A stretch of DNA of 64,000 nt, taken from positions 4,960,001 to 5,024,000 of the forward strand of contig OY829383.1 of the NCBI GenBank assembly GCA_963691835.1. The letters are read 5' to 3'. Below, one piece after another: positions 8,615-16,480 of this stretch. Below the pieces are notes generated by a model that had not been told where the DNA came from, did no database searches, and saw nothing but the letters and a program-made list of their open reading frames with translations. Position 1 is the stretch's first letter, and each line of letters starts with the position of its first letter. The translations under genes and the position numbers were made by a program. Source of the DNA: G963691835 sp963691835 (GTDB taxonomy: Bacteria; Pseudomonadota; Alphaproteobacteria; Thalassobaculales; Thalassobaculaceae).

Positions 8615-8866
8615 TCAGCCGCCCGTCACCGGTGGGAAGAACGCAACTTCATCCCCTGCTACGACCGGGTGATCCAGTCCGACATAGTTCTGGTTCACGG
8701 CAGCGCGAACGGCTGACATTTCCCTAAAGGCCTCGGCATGTCCTGGCGAACGGCTGGACAGCCACGTCACCAGCTCACCCACCGTCGTCACCTCTTTCGG
8801 CAACTCGAGCGTCTCTTCACCTACGCCGACACGAAGCCGCAGCCACGCAAAATAGAGAACCTTCAC
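8615..8866 (-). CDS. moaD: Molybdopterin synthase sulfur-carrier subunit MoaD
   Basis: An 83-residue ubiquitin-fold protein ending in the diagnostic Gly-Gly (FFPPVTGG), whose C-terminal glycine becomes a thiocarboxylate and donates sulfur to MoaE-bound precursor. The start is a GTG at 8866 whose last bases overlap the TGA of moeA (GTGA, 4-nt overlap), which indicates translational coupling. Length and the conserved VNQNYVGLDHPVVAGDEVAFFPPV segment match the family. Confidence 0.95.
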   Translation of the reverse strand: MKVLYFAWLRLRVGVGEETLELPKEVTTVGELVTWLSSRSPGHAEAFREMSAVRAAVNQNYVGLDHPVVAGDEVAFFPPVTGG

Positions 8867-10143
8867 AGACCGACCTCGCTGAAGGGTATGAACGGAACCG
8901 TCGTCCCGATATCGACCTGCTCAACGGATTCCGCAAGCTCAACGAGTCCTTCCGAGCCGACCATTGACGACAAAACACCCGCACCGTCCCGTTCAAACTT
9001 GGTCGCACGGAGCATGGGGTCCGACCGGTCATCGGATGAGGCAAGAGAAACACGCACATACTCGCGCCGCCCGACCTTCTTTCTGTACCGGAAATCCGCC
9101 CGCACGGGATAGCGGCGGGGATCGGAGACGGCCTCGCCGGAGAGGCGTTGGATCAGGGGACGCGCGAGGGCGAGAAACGTAACCATAACGGCGACAGGAT
9201 TGCCGGGCAGTCCCACAAACGGAACACCGCGGACGACACCGAGGGCAACGGGCCGGCCCGGCTTTATGGCGAGGCGCCAAGCATCGATGGCACCCAGCGC
9301 GGATACGGCTTCCTTGACGTGGTCCTCGCCCCCCGCGGAGACACCGCCGGACGTCAGCACCAAATCGGACCGGGCGGCCGCGTCTGCCAATGCCGCTTCG
9401 ATGGCCGAACGGTCATCCGGCAGGATGCCCATGTCCTCGACCACGGCGCCCAGACCGGAAACCAAAGCCCCCAGCGTGAAGCGATTGCTGTCAAATATCG
9501 TTCCGGGGCGACGATCCGCACCAGGATCCGACACCTCGTCCCCGGTGGACAGGATCGCGATCCGAAGCGGTGCCCGGACCGTGACGGCCGAGAGCCCCAC
9601 AGCAGCGGCCATACCGATGTCTTGGGGACGGAGGCGTCGGCCGGACCGCAGCACGATCTGCCCCTTCCGGACATCCTCGCCTGCGAAGCGTCGGTTTGCC
9701 CCTCGTTTCAAACCCGAGGGTAACGCGATGCGCTGTCCGTCGACTCGCACATCCTCCTGCATCATGACCGTATCCGGGCCATTGCCGTCCGGGCCAGTCG
9801 GCATCGGCGCGCCGGTATAGATACGGACCGCCTCACCGCGCTGCTGCGGACGGCTCAGGGGATGCCCGGCCGCGGCGAGCCCGCCAACCGGCAAGATGGT
9901 CTCCTGATGTCCTGAAAGGTCGTCGAAGTAGACCGCGTAGCCGTCGACGGCCGCGTTGTCATGTGGCGGGATATCGGTCTCCGAGATGAGATCATCGGCC
10001 AGAATGCGGCTCAGTGCGTGTCTCAACGGGACAACTTCAAGCGGCGCGGACGGAACGACCCGTTCCATCAGCATCCGTTTGGCATCTTCCAGGGACAGCA
10101 GTCCATCGCCGAACGCGAAGCAGTCATCGGTAAGCTGCGCCAT
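8863..10143 (-). CDS. moeA: Molybdopterin molybdenumtransferase MoeA
   Basis: A 426-residue enzyme that inserts molybdate into adenylated molybdopterin. Family marks visible: PPHDNAAVDGYAV near residue 60, TGAPMPTGPDGNGPDTVMMQED, GDEVSDPG, TSGGVSAGGEDHV and the GLPGNPVAVMVTF loop. The ATG at 10143 follows the mobB stop by one base (TGA-g-ATG), so it is translationally coupled; an ORF extension to 10167 would overlap mobB needlessly. The 3' end overlaps moaD by 4 nt. Confidence 0.95.
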   Translation of the reverse strand: MAQLTDDCFAFGDGLLSLEDAKRMLMERVVPSAPLEVVPLRHALSRILADDLISETDIPPHDNAAVDGYAVYFDDLSGHQETILPVGGLAAAGHPLSRPQQRGEAVRIYTGAPMPTGPDGNGPDTVMMQEDVRVDGQRIALPSGLKRGANRRFAGEDVRKGQIVLRSGRRLRPQDIGMAAAVGLSAVTVRAPLRIAILSTGDEVSDPGADRRPGTIFDSNRFTLGALVSGLGAVVEDMGILPDDRSAIEAALADAAARSDLVLTSGGVSAGGEDHVKEAVSALGAIDAWRLAIKPGRPVALGVVRGVPFVGLPGNPVAVMVTFLALARPLIQRLSGEAVSDPRRYPVRADFRYRKKVGRREYVRVSLASSDDRSDPMLRATKFERDGAGVLSSMVGSEGLVELAESVEQVDIGTTVPFIPFSEVGL

Positions 10144-10144
10144 C

Positions 10145-10675
10145 TCAGCCCGTCTCCACGCTCGCAACCACCGTCCGCTTCCGCAATCCGGTTATCTCGA
10201 CGATGAAGTCCGCGATGGCTTCGACATCATCGAGATCAAGAACCGGCTTCCCCAAGGCATCAACCGGACCGTCGGTTGCGACCGCCAGAATGCTGACGTC
10301 ATTGGGCGCAAGCAGCGGCTGGCCGACTGACGATCGCCAGACTTCCAGTTTGGAATGTTTCGCCGACTTGAAACCTTCGATCAGAAGCAGGTCCACATCG
10401 GACATGTGGGGGACCAACGCCTCTGGGTCAGGTTCCGGCGTACCTCTGTTTTCGTGCATGAGAGCCCACCGGTTCCGGGATGTGATCATAACCTCGGTCG
10501 CCCCTGCGGCCCGATGTTCCCAAGAGTCTTTGCCGGGCTGATCCACATCGAAAGCATGATGGGCGTGTTTCATGGTCGACACGGCATACCCCCGTCCAAC
10601 CAAGACCGGCAGGAGCCGAACCACAAGGGTCGTCTTGCCGCTGCCGCTCCACCCTGCAATTCCAAAGATCCGCAT
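10145..10675 (-). CDS. mobB: Molybdopterin-guanine dinucleotide biosynthesis protein MobB
   Basis: A 176-residue GTP-binding protein with a P-loop GWSGSGKTT near residue 7 and the conserved MKHAHHAFDVDQPGKDSWEHR and LLIEGFK segments of MobB. It assists MobA in making molybdopterin guanine dinucleotide; no mobA is present in the window. The start at 10675 is chosen because GAGGG lies about 7 nt upstream and the protein then begins directly at the beta strand before the P-loop (MRIFGIAGWSG). It is the first gene of the molybdenum-cofactor operon. Confidence 0.94.
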   Translation of the reverse strand: MRIFGIAGWSGSGKTTLVVRLLPVLVGRGYAVSTMKHAHHAFDVDQPGKDSWEHRAAGATEVMITSRNRWALMHENRGTPEPDPEALVPHMSDVDLLLIEGFKSAKHSKLEVWRSSVGQPLLAPNDVSILAVATDGPVDALGKPVLDLDDVEAIADFIVEITGLRKRTVVASVETG

Positions 10676-10950
10676 CACGCCCTCAAGGTCCAGATACCGC
10701 GATATATCGGCACATCCCGTCACAAAGAAAGAGGCAGGAACACAATAGCGGGAAGTTGCTCAGAAATTCCCCCATGACCTGATGCGCCCCCTGGGCCAAT
10801 CCGTTATAAGACCTTGTCCGTTGTCTCAATCGAGCCGGACTTTCCCGCCAACCGTCAATGGTCGCCGCGCCACAACAGGCCGCGCGGCGTGATGGTCGTT
10901 ACCGCCGGTTGGCGGCGCCGATACCGCCGCGAGGAGGCCGAAAGCAGTCG

Positions 10951-11469
10951 ATGATCGTCGGGCTCTGGAAACGATCGACCCGCGCGGTGCTGAGATACGC
11001 ACTTCGCACCGGCCTTGAGTACGGCGTCATTACACGGTCGTTGGTGCTGGGGGCGTTGGTCGGTTTCTCACCGACTGTGGGCCTTCAGATCGTTCTGATC
11101 CTGATCGTCGCGTTCTTCTGCCGGATTTTGAAACTCTCCAAGTTCGACGTCTTCGTCGCGAGCATTGCGTCGATGGTGGTGAATCCGCTGAATTTCGTAC
11201 CGGTCTACGGTCTTTACTACTTGATCGGTTGCGCCGTGGTCGACTGCAGTCTCGAGGTCGACTTTGCGGCGATCGACAACATGTTCGACTTCATCGAACT
11301 CGGCGGCTCTGTTGCGGAAGCGATCGCGATCGGCAGCATCCCTTTTGTCATCGTCGGCTCCACCGGCGCTGCTTGGCTTGGCATCGTGATCGAAAAGATC
11401 CTTCATGCCCGTTTTGAGAAACGGCGACAGATGAACGGCCAGGGGAACGGCCGCGGGAACGGCAAGTAA
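10951..11469 (+). CDS. DUF2062 membrane protein
   Basis: A 172-residue inner-membrane protein with hydrophobic segments around residues 25-50 (LVLGALVGFSPTVGLQIVLILIVAFF), 65-90 and 122-145, matching the DUF2062 family (characteristic G.FSPT.GLQ motif and NP.T/NF.P.Y). The function of the family is unknown. The ATG at 10951 has GAGGAGG about 13 nt upstream; an in-frame ATG at 10858 would add 31 low-complexity, Arg-rich residues and is less likely. The C-terminus is Asn/Gly-rich (NGQGNGRGNGK). The gene is divergent from mobB and convergent with pgsA. Confidence 0.85.
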   Translation: MIVGLWKRSTRAVLRYALRTGLEYGVITRSLVLGALVGFSPTVGLQIVLILIVAFFCRILKLSKFDVFVASIASMVVNPLNFVPVYGLYYLIGCAVVDCSLEVDFAAIDNMFDFIELGGSVAEAIAIGSIPFVIVGSTGAAWLGIVIEKILHARFEKRRQMNGQGNGRGNGK

Positions 11470-11477
11470 CCTCTCGG

Positions 11478-12107
11478 CTAAGCGCGATCCCGCCAAAGAC
11501 GCCAAGCTCCTAGAGCATAGTCGATCCCGGACCAAGCCGTTACGAGCGTCGCCGCAATAAGCAAACCCTCCGCGATCGTCACGCCAAGCCCGGCATCGAG
11601 ACCCGGGATCCCGAGACCAATTCCGATCACACAACCGAACTGTGCCACCGCCTGGACGATCGCCTTGATCTTGCCGCTGGTGCGAGCGGCATACGTCACC
11701 CCCATCTGCTGGGTGAAGATCCGAATGTAGGAAACGACGATGTCCCTGGAGAAGATGAGGGCGACCATCCAAACCGGCATCCAGCCGACGCTCATGAAGC
11801 CCAGAAAGACCAGAGCGCGGTAGAGACTGTCTGCCATCGGGTCGATGATCTTTCCCAAGGCCGACACTGATTCAAAGCGGCGCGCAACGATCCCGTCGGC
11901 GAGGTCAGTGAATTCCGCGATCACCATCACCGCCAAAGCAACGATCATTGCCTCGAGCGATCCAATGTGAAGGGCCACAATAACAACGGGTCCGGCCGCG
12001 ATTCGCGCGATGCTCAGCGCGTTCGGCAGCCAGTCAACCACTCGCCGGCCGGACCGGACCGGCGTGGTGGTGGCCTCGTCACCCGATGTGGCGTCGCCTG
12101 TCGGCAC
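11478..12107 (-). CDS. pgsA: CDP-diacylglycerol-glycerol-3-phosphate 3-phosphatidyltransferase-like protein
   Basis: A 209-residue integral membrane enzyme of the CDP-alcohol phosphotransferase family. The signature DG..AR........G...D...D is intact (ADGIVARRFESVSALGKIID then PMAD, residues about 69-92). Four or more further hydrophobic helices follow. It would make phosphatidylglycerol phosphate. The start is a GTG at 12107 preceded by AGGGAGGA. It begins 10 bp after the uvrC stop, and the uvrC-pgsA pairing is common in alphaproteobacteria. Confidence 0.88.
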   Translation of the reverse strand: MPTGDATSGDEATTTPVRSGRRVVDWLPNALSIARIAAGPVVIVALHIGSLEAMIVALAVMVIAEFTDLADGIVARRFESVSALGKIIDPMADSLYRALVFLGFMSVGWMPVWMVALIFSRDIVVSYIRIFTQQMGVTYAARTSGKIKAIVQAVAQFGCVIGIGLGIPGLDAGLGVTIAEGLLIAATLVTAWSGIDYALGAWRLWRDRA

Positions 12108-12117
12108 GCTTTCCTCC

Positions 12118-14118
12118 CTAACCGTCGGCGTGGAAGTGATCGTATATCTTCCGTGCGACAGTTTTGCTTATGCCGTCCACCGCTTCCAGATCCTCAAGTC
12201 CCGCCCGTGCGACACCGCGCGCGGATCCGAAGTGAAGCAACAGGGCTTTCTTCCGTTTTGCGCCAATTCCGGCCACTTCGTCCAGTGGCGAGGTTCCCAT
12301 GGCCTTCTGACGCCGGCCCCGGTGCGTTTCAATCGCGAATCTATGCGCTTCATCGCGGAGCCGCTGCAGGAAGTACAGCACCGGGTCCCTGGGCTCCAGG
12401 GAGAAAGGTGTGCGATCGGGCATGAAAAACCGCTCCCGGCCCGCATCCCGGTCAGGGCCCTTGGCGATGGCCACCATTGGGACATCATCAATCCCAAGCC
12501 CTTCGAACACCTCCTGAGCGGCGGTGAGCTGGCCGGCTCCGCCATCAATCAGAACCAGATCTGGCCAACTCCCTGTGATGTTGTCCGAGTCTTCCTTCAA
12601 CGCCCGGCCGAACCGGCGCTCAAGCACCTGGCGCATCATCGCATAGTCGTCGCCTGAGATCTGCGCCACAGGCTCACCGGCCTCCGAGTTGCGGGCCGCA
12701 GACGCAGGCTCCGCCTCTCGAATGTTGAACTTCCTGTACGCGTTCTTCCGGAAGCCCTCCGGACCCGCCACGATCATCGCCCCGATCGCGTTCGTTCCCT
12801 GAATGTGGCTGTTGTCGTAAACCTCGATCCGCTGTGGCGGGCCATCCAGACCGAAGGCTACCGACACGCCCTCCAACAACTTTCGCTGAGACGCGCTTTC
12901 CGCCATGCGGCGTGCCAGGGCATCCCGGGCGTTGTCGATCACATGGTCCACCAACTTGCGTTTCGCACCGCGTTGGGGCCGGAGAAACTCCACACGGCGT
13001 TCCGCCCGGACCGAGAGAGCCTCCGTGACAAGGTCCATGTCTGCGACCTCATGGCTTATCATTACACTCTTCGGCGGTGTCTTGTCGTCATAGAACTGCC
13101 CAAGAAACGCTCCCAGAACTGTCGCTTCGTCTTCGGCCTTGTCGTGGCTGGGGAAGTAGGCGCGGTTTCCGTAGTTGCTTCCGCCGCGGAAGAAGAAGAC
13201 CTGGACACAGGTCGTCCCACCCTCGGAGGACAACCCGATGATGTCGGCGTCTTCCACCCCCTCAACGTTGATGTCCTGGTGGGCTTGTATCGCGGTCAGT
13301 GCCCTGATCCGGTCCCGGTAGATGGCGGCCGTCTCAAAATCCAAGCCGTCGGCGGCCGATTGCATGGCCGATGCGAAACGTTCCTGGACCTCTTTGCTGC
13401 GCCCGCCGAGAAACGCTTTCGCCGACGCGACCTGATCCGCGTATCCGGCCTCCGAGACGAGCCCGACGCAGGGGGCCGTGCACCGCTTGATTTGGAACTG
13501 AAGGCAGGGACGGGTCCGGCTCGCGAAGATCGAGTCAGAGCAATTCCGTACCTGAAACGCGCGCTGCAGGGCGGTGATGGTCCGATTGACCGCCCCCGCC
13601 GACGCAAACGGCCCGAAGTACTCCCCTTTTCTTGACCGTGCGCCCCGATGCTTAACGATTTGCGGCCAGTCGTGGTCGCCCGTCATCAGAATGAACGGAA
13701 ACGACTTGTCATCCCGCAGCAGAACATTGAAACGCGGCTTCAGTCGTTTGATGAGATTGCTTTCGAGAAGGAGGGCCTCGACCTCCGTATGAGTGGTCAC
13801 CACCTCCATGGCGTGCGTTTCGGACACCATTCTAAAGATTCGATGGGACAGCTTTGCCGGATGCGCATAACTGGTGACCCGGCGCTTCAGATTGCGTGCC
13901 TTGCCGACATAGAGAACGTCTCCGGCGTGATCCAGCATGCGATAGACGCCGGGCGATGCAGACAAACGCCGCACCTGATCCTGGATCACAGCAATCCCGC
14001 GTGAGACATCGGGCGGCGGTCCGGAAGCCTTTCGCCGACGCTTTCCGGCCTGTTCTACGGCCCCGGAATCCCGTTCGGTAGCATCCCCGGCCGTTTGCGT
14101 TTCAACCGTCTCACTCAT
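12118..14118 (-). CDS. uvrC: Excinuclease ABC subunit C
   Basis: A 666-residue protein. After an approximately 45-residue variable N-terminal extension it has the GIY-YIG nuclease domain (SPGVYRMLDHAGDVLYVGKA), a UVR motif near residue 250 (SAMQSAADGLDFETAAIYRDR), the RNase H-like C-terminal nuclease (RIEVYDNSHIQG) and a helix-hairpin-helix end (LDEVAGIGAKRKKALLLHFG). It makes the dual incisions in nucleotide excision repair with UvrA/UvrB. Stop is TAG. No LexA-type GTTC-N7-GTTC box was recognised in the 390-bp upstream gap. Confidence 0.97.
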   Translation of the reverse strand: MSETVETQTAGDATERDSGAVEQAGKRRRKASGPPPDVSRGIAVIQDQVRRLSASPGVYRMLDHAGDVLYVGKARNLKRRVTSYAHPAKLSHRIFRMVSETHAMEVVTTHTEVEALLLESNLIKRLKPRFNVLLRDDKSFPFILMTGDHDWPQIVKHRGARSRKGEYFGPFASAGAVNRTITALQRAFQVRNCSDSIFASRTRPCLQFQIKRCTAPCVGLVSEAGYADQVASAKAFLGGRSKEVQERFASAMQSAADGLDFETAAIYRDRIRALTAIQAHQDINVEGVEDADIIGLSSEGGTTCVQVFFFRGGSNYGNRAYFPSHDKAEDEATVLGAFLGQFYDDKTPPKSVMISHEVADMDLVTEALSVRAERRVEFLRPQRGAKRKLVDHVIDNARDALARRMAESASQRKLLEGVSVAFGLDGPPQRIEVYDNSHIQGTNAIGAMIVAGPEGFRKNAYRKFNIREAEPASAARNSEAGEPVAQISGDDYAMMRQVLERRFGRALKEDSDNITGSWPDLVLIDGGAGQLTAAQEVFEGLGIDDVPMVAIAKGPDRDAGRERFFMPDRTPFSLEPRDPVLYFLQRLRDEAHRFAIETHRGRRQKAMGTSPLDEVAGIGAKRKKALLLHFGSARGVARAGLEDLEAVDGISKTVARKIYDHFHADG

Positions 14119-14510
14119 GGTCCTACTGTCTGCACCTCAGTTCAGGAGGTCAATCGACCGAAAAACCCCAGAATCGATAGGTAATTTGAGGCATCAATCA
14201 TCCACGATCCCTGTGGAAAACCATGTGTGAAACCCTTGTGCGTTGCCGTCTGCATCGCAGGAATCCGGCGTTTTCATGACAATGCCCAAATTTTCATCAC
14301 TGTCTTTAATACATTGTTTTTATTGAAATTTCCATAATCGAATAATGTCCTGCACCAACTGCTTGTCATCCGGGTTTCGCAAGAATGACAGGATAGTTCC
14401 GCATCATGACAATTCACAGGCCGAACGCGCGGGATCACCTCGATTCTTAACTGACGCCGCGCGCCGGAAGGTCGCGGAACCGGGCGGGAGGGACGCTCCA
14501 GACCGGCGAA
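14119..14510. other. 392-bp intergenic region, AT-richer, no gene seen
   Basis: Lies between the uvrC start and the end of the next gene on the same strand. It is AT-richer than its flanks and probably holds the uvrC promoter. A 10-bp sequence TCATGACAAT occurs at 14274-14283 and again at 14404-14413, and an inverted pair TGTCAT/ATGACA spans 14364-14390. None matches a regulator site known to me. Small ORFs here have no coding look. Confidence 0.5.
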
Positions 14511-15317
14511 TCAGTCCTCTGGAACCCCGTCTGTCATGGGCGGCCATTGCAAATGCTGGCCACCGTCAACAGCAATCATCTGGCCCGTGACGCTGTCCGC
14601 CTTAGCAAGCCATGCAACAGTGTCGGCGATCTCCTGAGGCCGGACACTTCTTTCCAAGAGGACCATCTCCGCCTGACGCCGAAACTCGGTCACATCCTGG
14701 CGCGGACTCGGCATGGTCGGCCCCGGCCCCACACCATTGACGCGAATTCGCGGTGCAAGATCGAGGGCCATGAGACGTGTCAAATCCCAAAGTCCCATCT
14801 TACTCAAGGTGTAAGACATGAAACCGGGGGTTGGGTTCCAGACACGCTGGTCAATGATGTTGACGATCGATCCGCGGCAGGTATCAGGCAGATAGCGGAC
14901 AAAGTCCATTGAGAGCAACGCCGGTGCGCGGAGGTTTGCCTCCATATGAAGGTCCCAGCTCGCACGGGTGCCGTCCCTGGCCGAATCCCGCTCAAACACC
15001 GACGCGTTGTTAACCAGGAGACCCAGAGGGCCGAGGGCGTGGACCGCGGCTGGAACGACTGCCCCGACCGCTGCTTCATCCCCGAGATCCGCGCCGACCG
15101 CGACGGCCTTGCCACCCTGCGCCCGGACGGCTTCCACAACCTGTTCCGCCTCGTCTCCGGATCGGCCGAAATGGACCGCCACCGCCCAGCCGTCACCGGC
15201 GAGCCGCTCGACGATCGCTTTGCCGAGACGCTTGGCCCCGCCGGTCACCAGTGCCGTTCTGGGAGCTGCCCCAAACGCGGGGTCAACGACCGAGGGGTCC
15301 GTATCCCAATCGCTCAC
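14511..15317 (-). CDS. SDR oxidoreductase of the pteridine reductase/FolM type
   Basis: A 268-residue short-chain dehydrogenase. It has a cofactor motif TALVTGGAKRLGKAI typical of PTR1/FolM proteins and, in place of the usual catalytic Ser, the Asp of IIDQRVW followed 13 residues later by the Tyr of SYTLSK, the D-Y-K arrangement of pteridine reductases. The VNGVGPGPTMPSPRQ segment is also typical. It probably reduces dihydropterins or dihydrofolate in the cytoplasm. The start is a GTG at 15317 that overlaps the antiporter stop (GTGA); upstream in-frame codons up to 15473 lie inside the antiporter gene and are rejected. Confidence 0.85.
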   Translation of the reverse strand: MSDWDTDPSVVDPAFGAAPRTALVTGGAKRLGKAIVERLAGDGWAVAVHFGRSGDEAEQVVEAVRAQGGKAVAVGADLGDEAAVGAVVPAAVHALGPLGLLVNNASVFERDSARDGTRASWDLHMEANLRAPALLSMDFVRYLPDTCRGSIVNIIDQRVWNPTPGFMSYTLSKMGLWDLTRLMALDLAPRIRVNGVGPGPTMPSPRQDVTEFRRQAEMVLLERSVRPQEIADTVAWLAKADSVTGQMIAVDGGQHLQWPPMTDGVPED

Positions 15318-16297
15318 CCGGCCACCGCCACGGAAAGCGTCTCGAACGCGACGAATTGCTCGGAGATGAACAGGCAGTACGCGATGAAGAACACGATCGC
15401 GATGCCACGTCCGAATGACTTGAGATAGACCGCACCCGCCACGAAAACGCCGGTCACGAAGACCATGATCCAAAGGTCTATCGACAGGATCTCCGGCGGA
15501 ACCGGAATCGGCTGGACGATCGCAACAACGCCCAGAATACCCAAGGTGTTGAAGATGTTGCTGCCGATGATGTTGCCAAGTGCCACGTCCGAATGCCGCC
15601 GGATAGCCGCCACAAGGGTGGTCGCCAGTTCCGGCATGGACGTGCCGATGGCCACGAGCGTGATCCCGATCACGGTCTCGGAGATACCAGCGGAAATCGC
15701 GATGGCGATCGCCCCTTCGACCAGAAGCTCTGCCCCGATCATCACGCCGATCAGGCCGAGGATCGTGTACAGCACGCTCCGCCAGAGATCGGAGGGGACA
15801 TTGTCGATCTCCTCGACTTCTTTGGCGGCGAGGCTGTCCTCTCCGGAGCCTCGGCGGCGGTCATCCCAATAGGAGTAGACGAAGAATGCCACGAGGCTGA
15901 CGACCATGATGATCCCGTGCGGCCGTTCCAAATGCCCGCTCATCATGAGTGCGACGAAGAGGATTGTCGCCGCGGCCAGCGCCATAGCGTCCCGGCGGAG
16001 CGAGGCCCCCTTGCAGAGGAAAGGCGCCAGAATGCCGACGGTCCCGATCATCAGAAGGATGTTGGCGATGTTGCTGCCAACCACGTTGCCGATCGCAATA
16101 CCCGGTGAGCCGTTCATGGCAGCCTTTACGCTTACCAGAAGCTCAGGTGCGGACGTGCCGAACGCGATCACCGTCAGCCCGATGACATGCGGGCTGATGT
16201 TGAGACGCCTGGCCGTGGCCACCGCTCCCCGGATCATGAAATCGGCGGCGAAAAACAGTAACAAAAGGCCGCCGCCGACCATTGCGCTCGACATCAT
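15314..16297 (-). CDS. Calcium/sodium antiporter (CaCA family, YrbG type)
   Basis: A 327-residue membrane protein with about ten hydrophobic helices and the two alpha repeats that define the CaCA family: GLTVIAFGTSAPELLVS with GNVVGSNIANI (residues about 40-82) and GITLVAIGTSMPELATT with GNIIGSNIFNT (about 212-254). A hydrophilic acidic loop (GSGEDSLAAKEVEEID) separates the halves. It exchanges Ca2+ or another cation against Na+ or H+ across the inner membrane. Two ATG codons lie in tandem at 16297 and 16294. The SDR gene follows with a 4-nt overlap. Confidence 0.9.
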   Translation of the reverse strand: MMSSAMVGGGLLLLFFAADFMIRGAVATARRLNISPHVIGLTVIAFGTSAPELLVSVKAAMNGSPGIAIGNVVGSNIANILLMIGTVGILAPFLCKGASLRRDAMALAAATILFVALMMSGHLERPHGIIMVVSLVAFFVYSYWDDRRRGSGEDSLAAKEVEEIDNVPSDLWRSVLYTILGLIGVMIGAELLVEGAIAIAISAGISETVIGITLVAIGTSMPELATTLVAAIRRHSDVALGNIIGSNIFNTLGILGVVAIVQPIPVPPEILSIDLWIMVFVTGVFVAGAVYLKSFGRGIAIVFFIAYCLFISEQFVAFETLSVAVAG

Positions 16298-16480
16298 TGC
16301 ATCAGGACTCCCGTGCCGACCGGCGTGCGACCGGCCCCTCCCGATATATTCGTACGGATTGGCAGTATGTGGGGTCTTGCAGTCGAATTCGTAGCCCCGA
16401 CGACTCTGCTAATTTGTCGATACGGGTCCCTTCGGCGGCCATGACGGTTACCAAACGCAGGGTTTCTCGGTGACGCGGGT

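Noticed and set aside
14345..14590. An 81-codon ORF between uvrC and the SDR gene
   Set aside because: It overlaps the 3' end of the SDR gene on the opposite strand and has no protein-like features.
15318..15473. Upstream extension of the FolM-like SDR
   Set aside because: It lies inside the antiporter coding sequence; the GTGA overlap at 15317 is the natural start.
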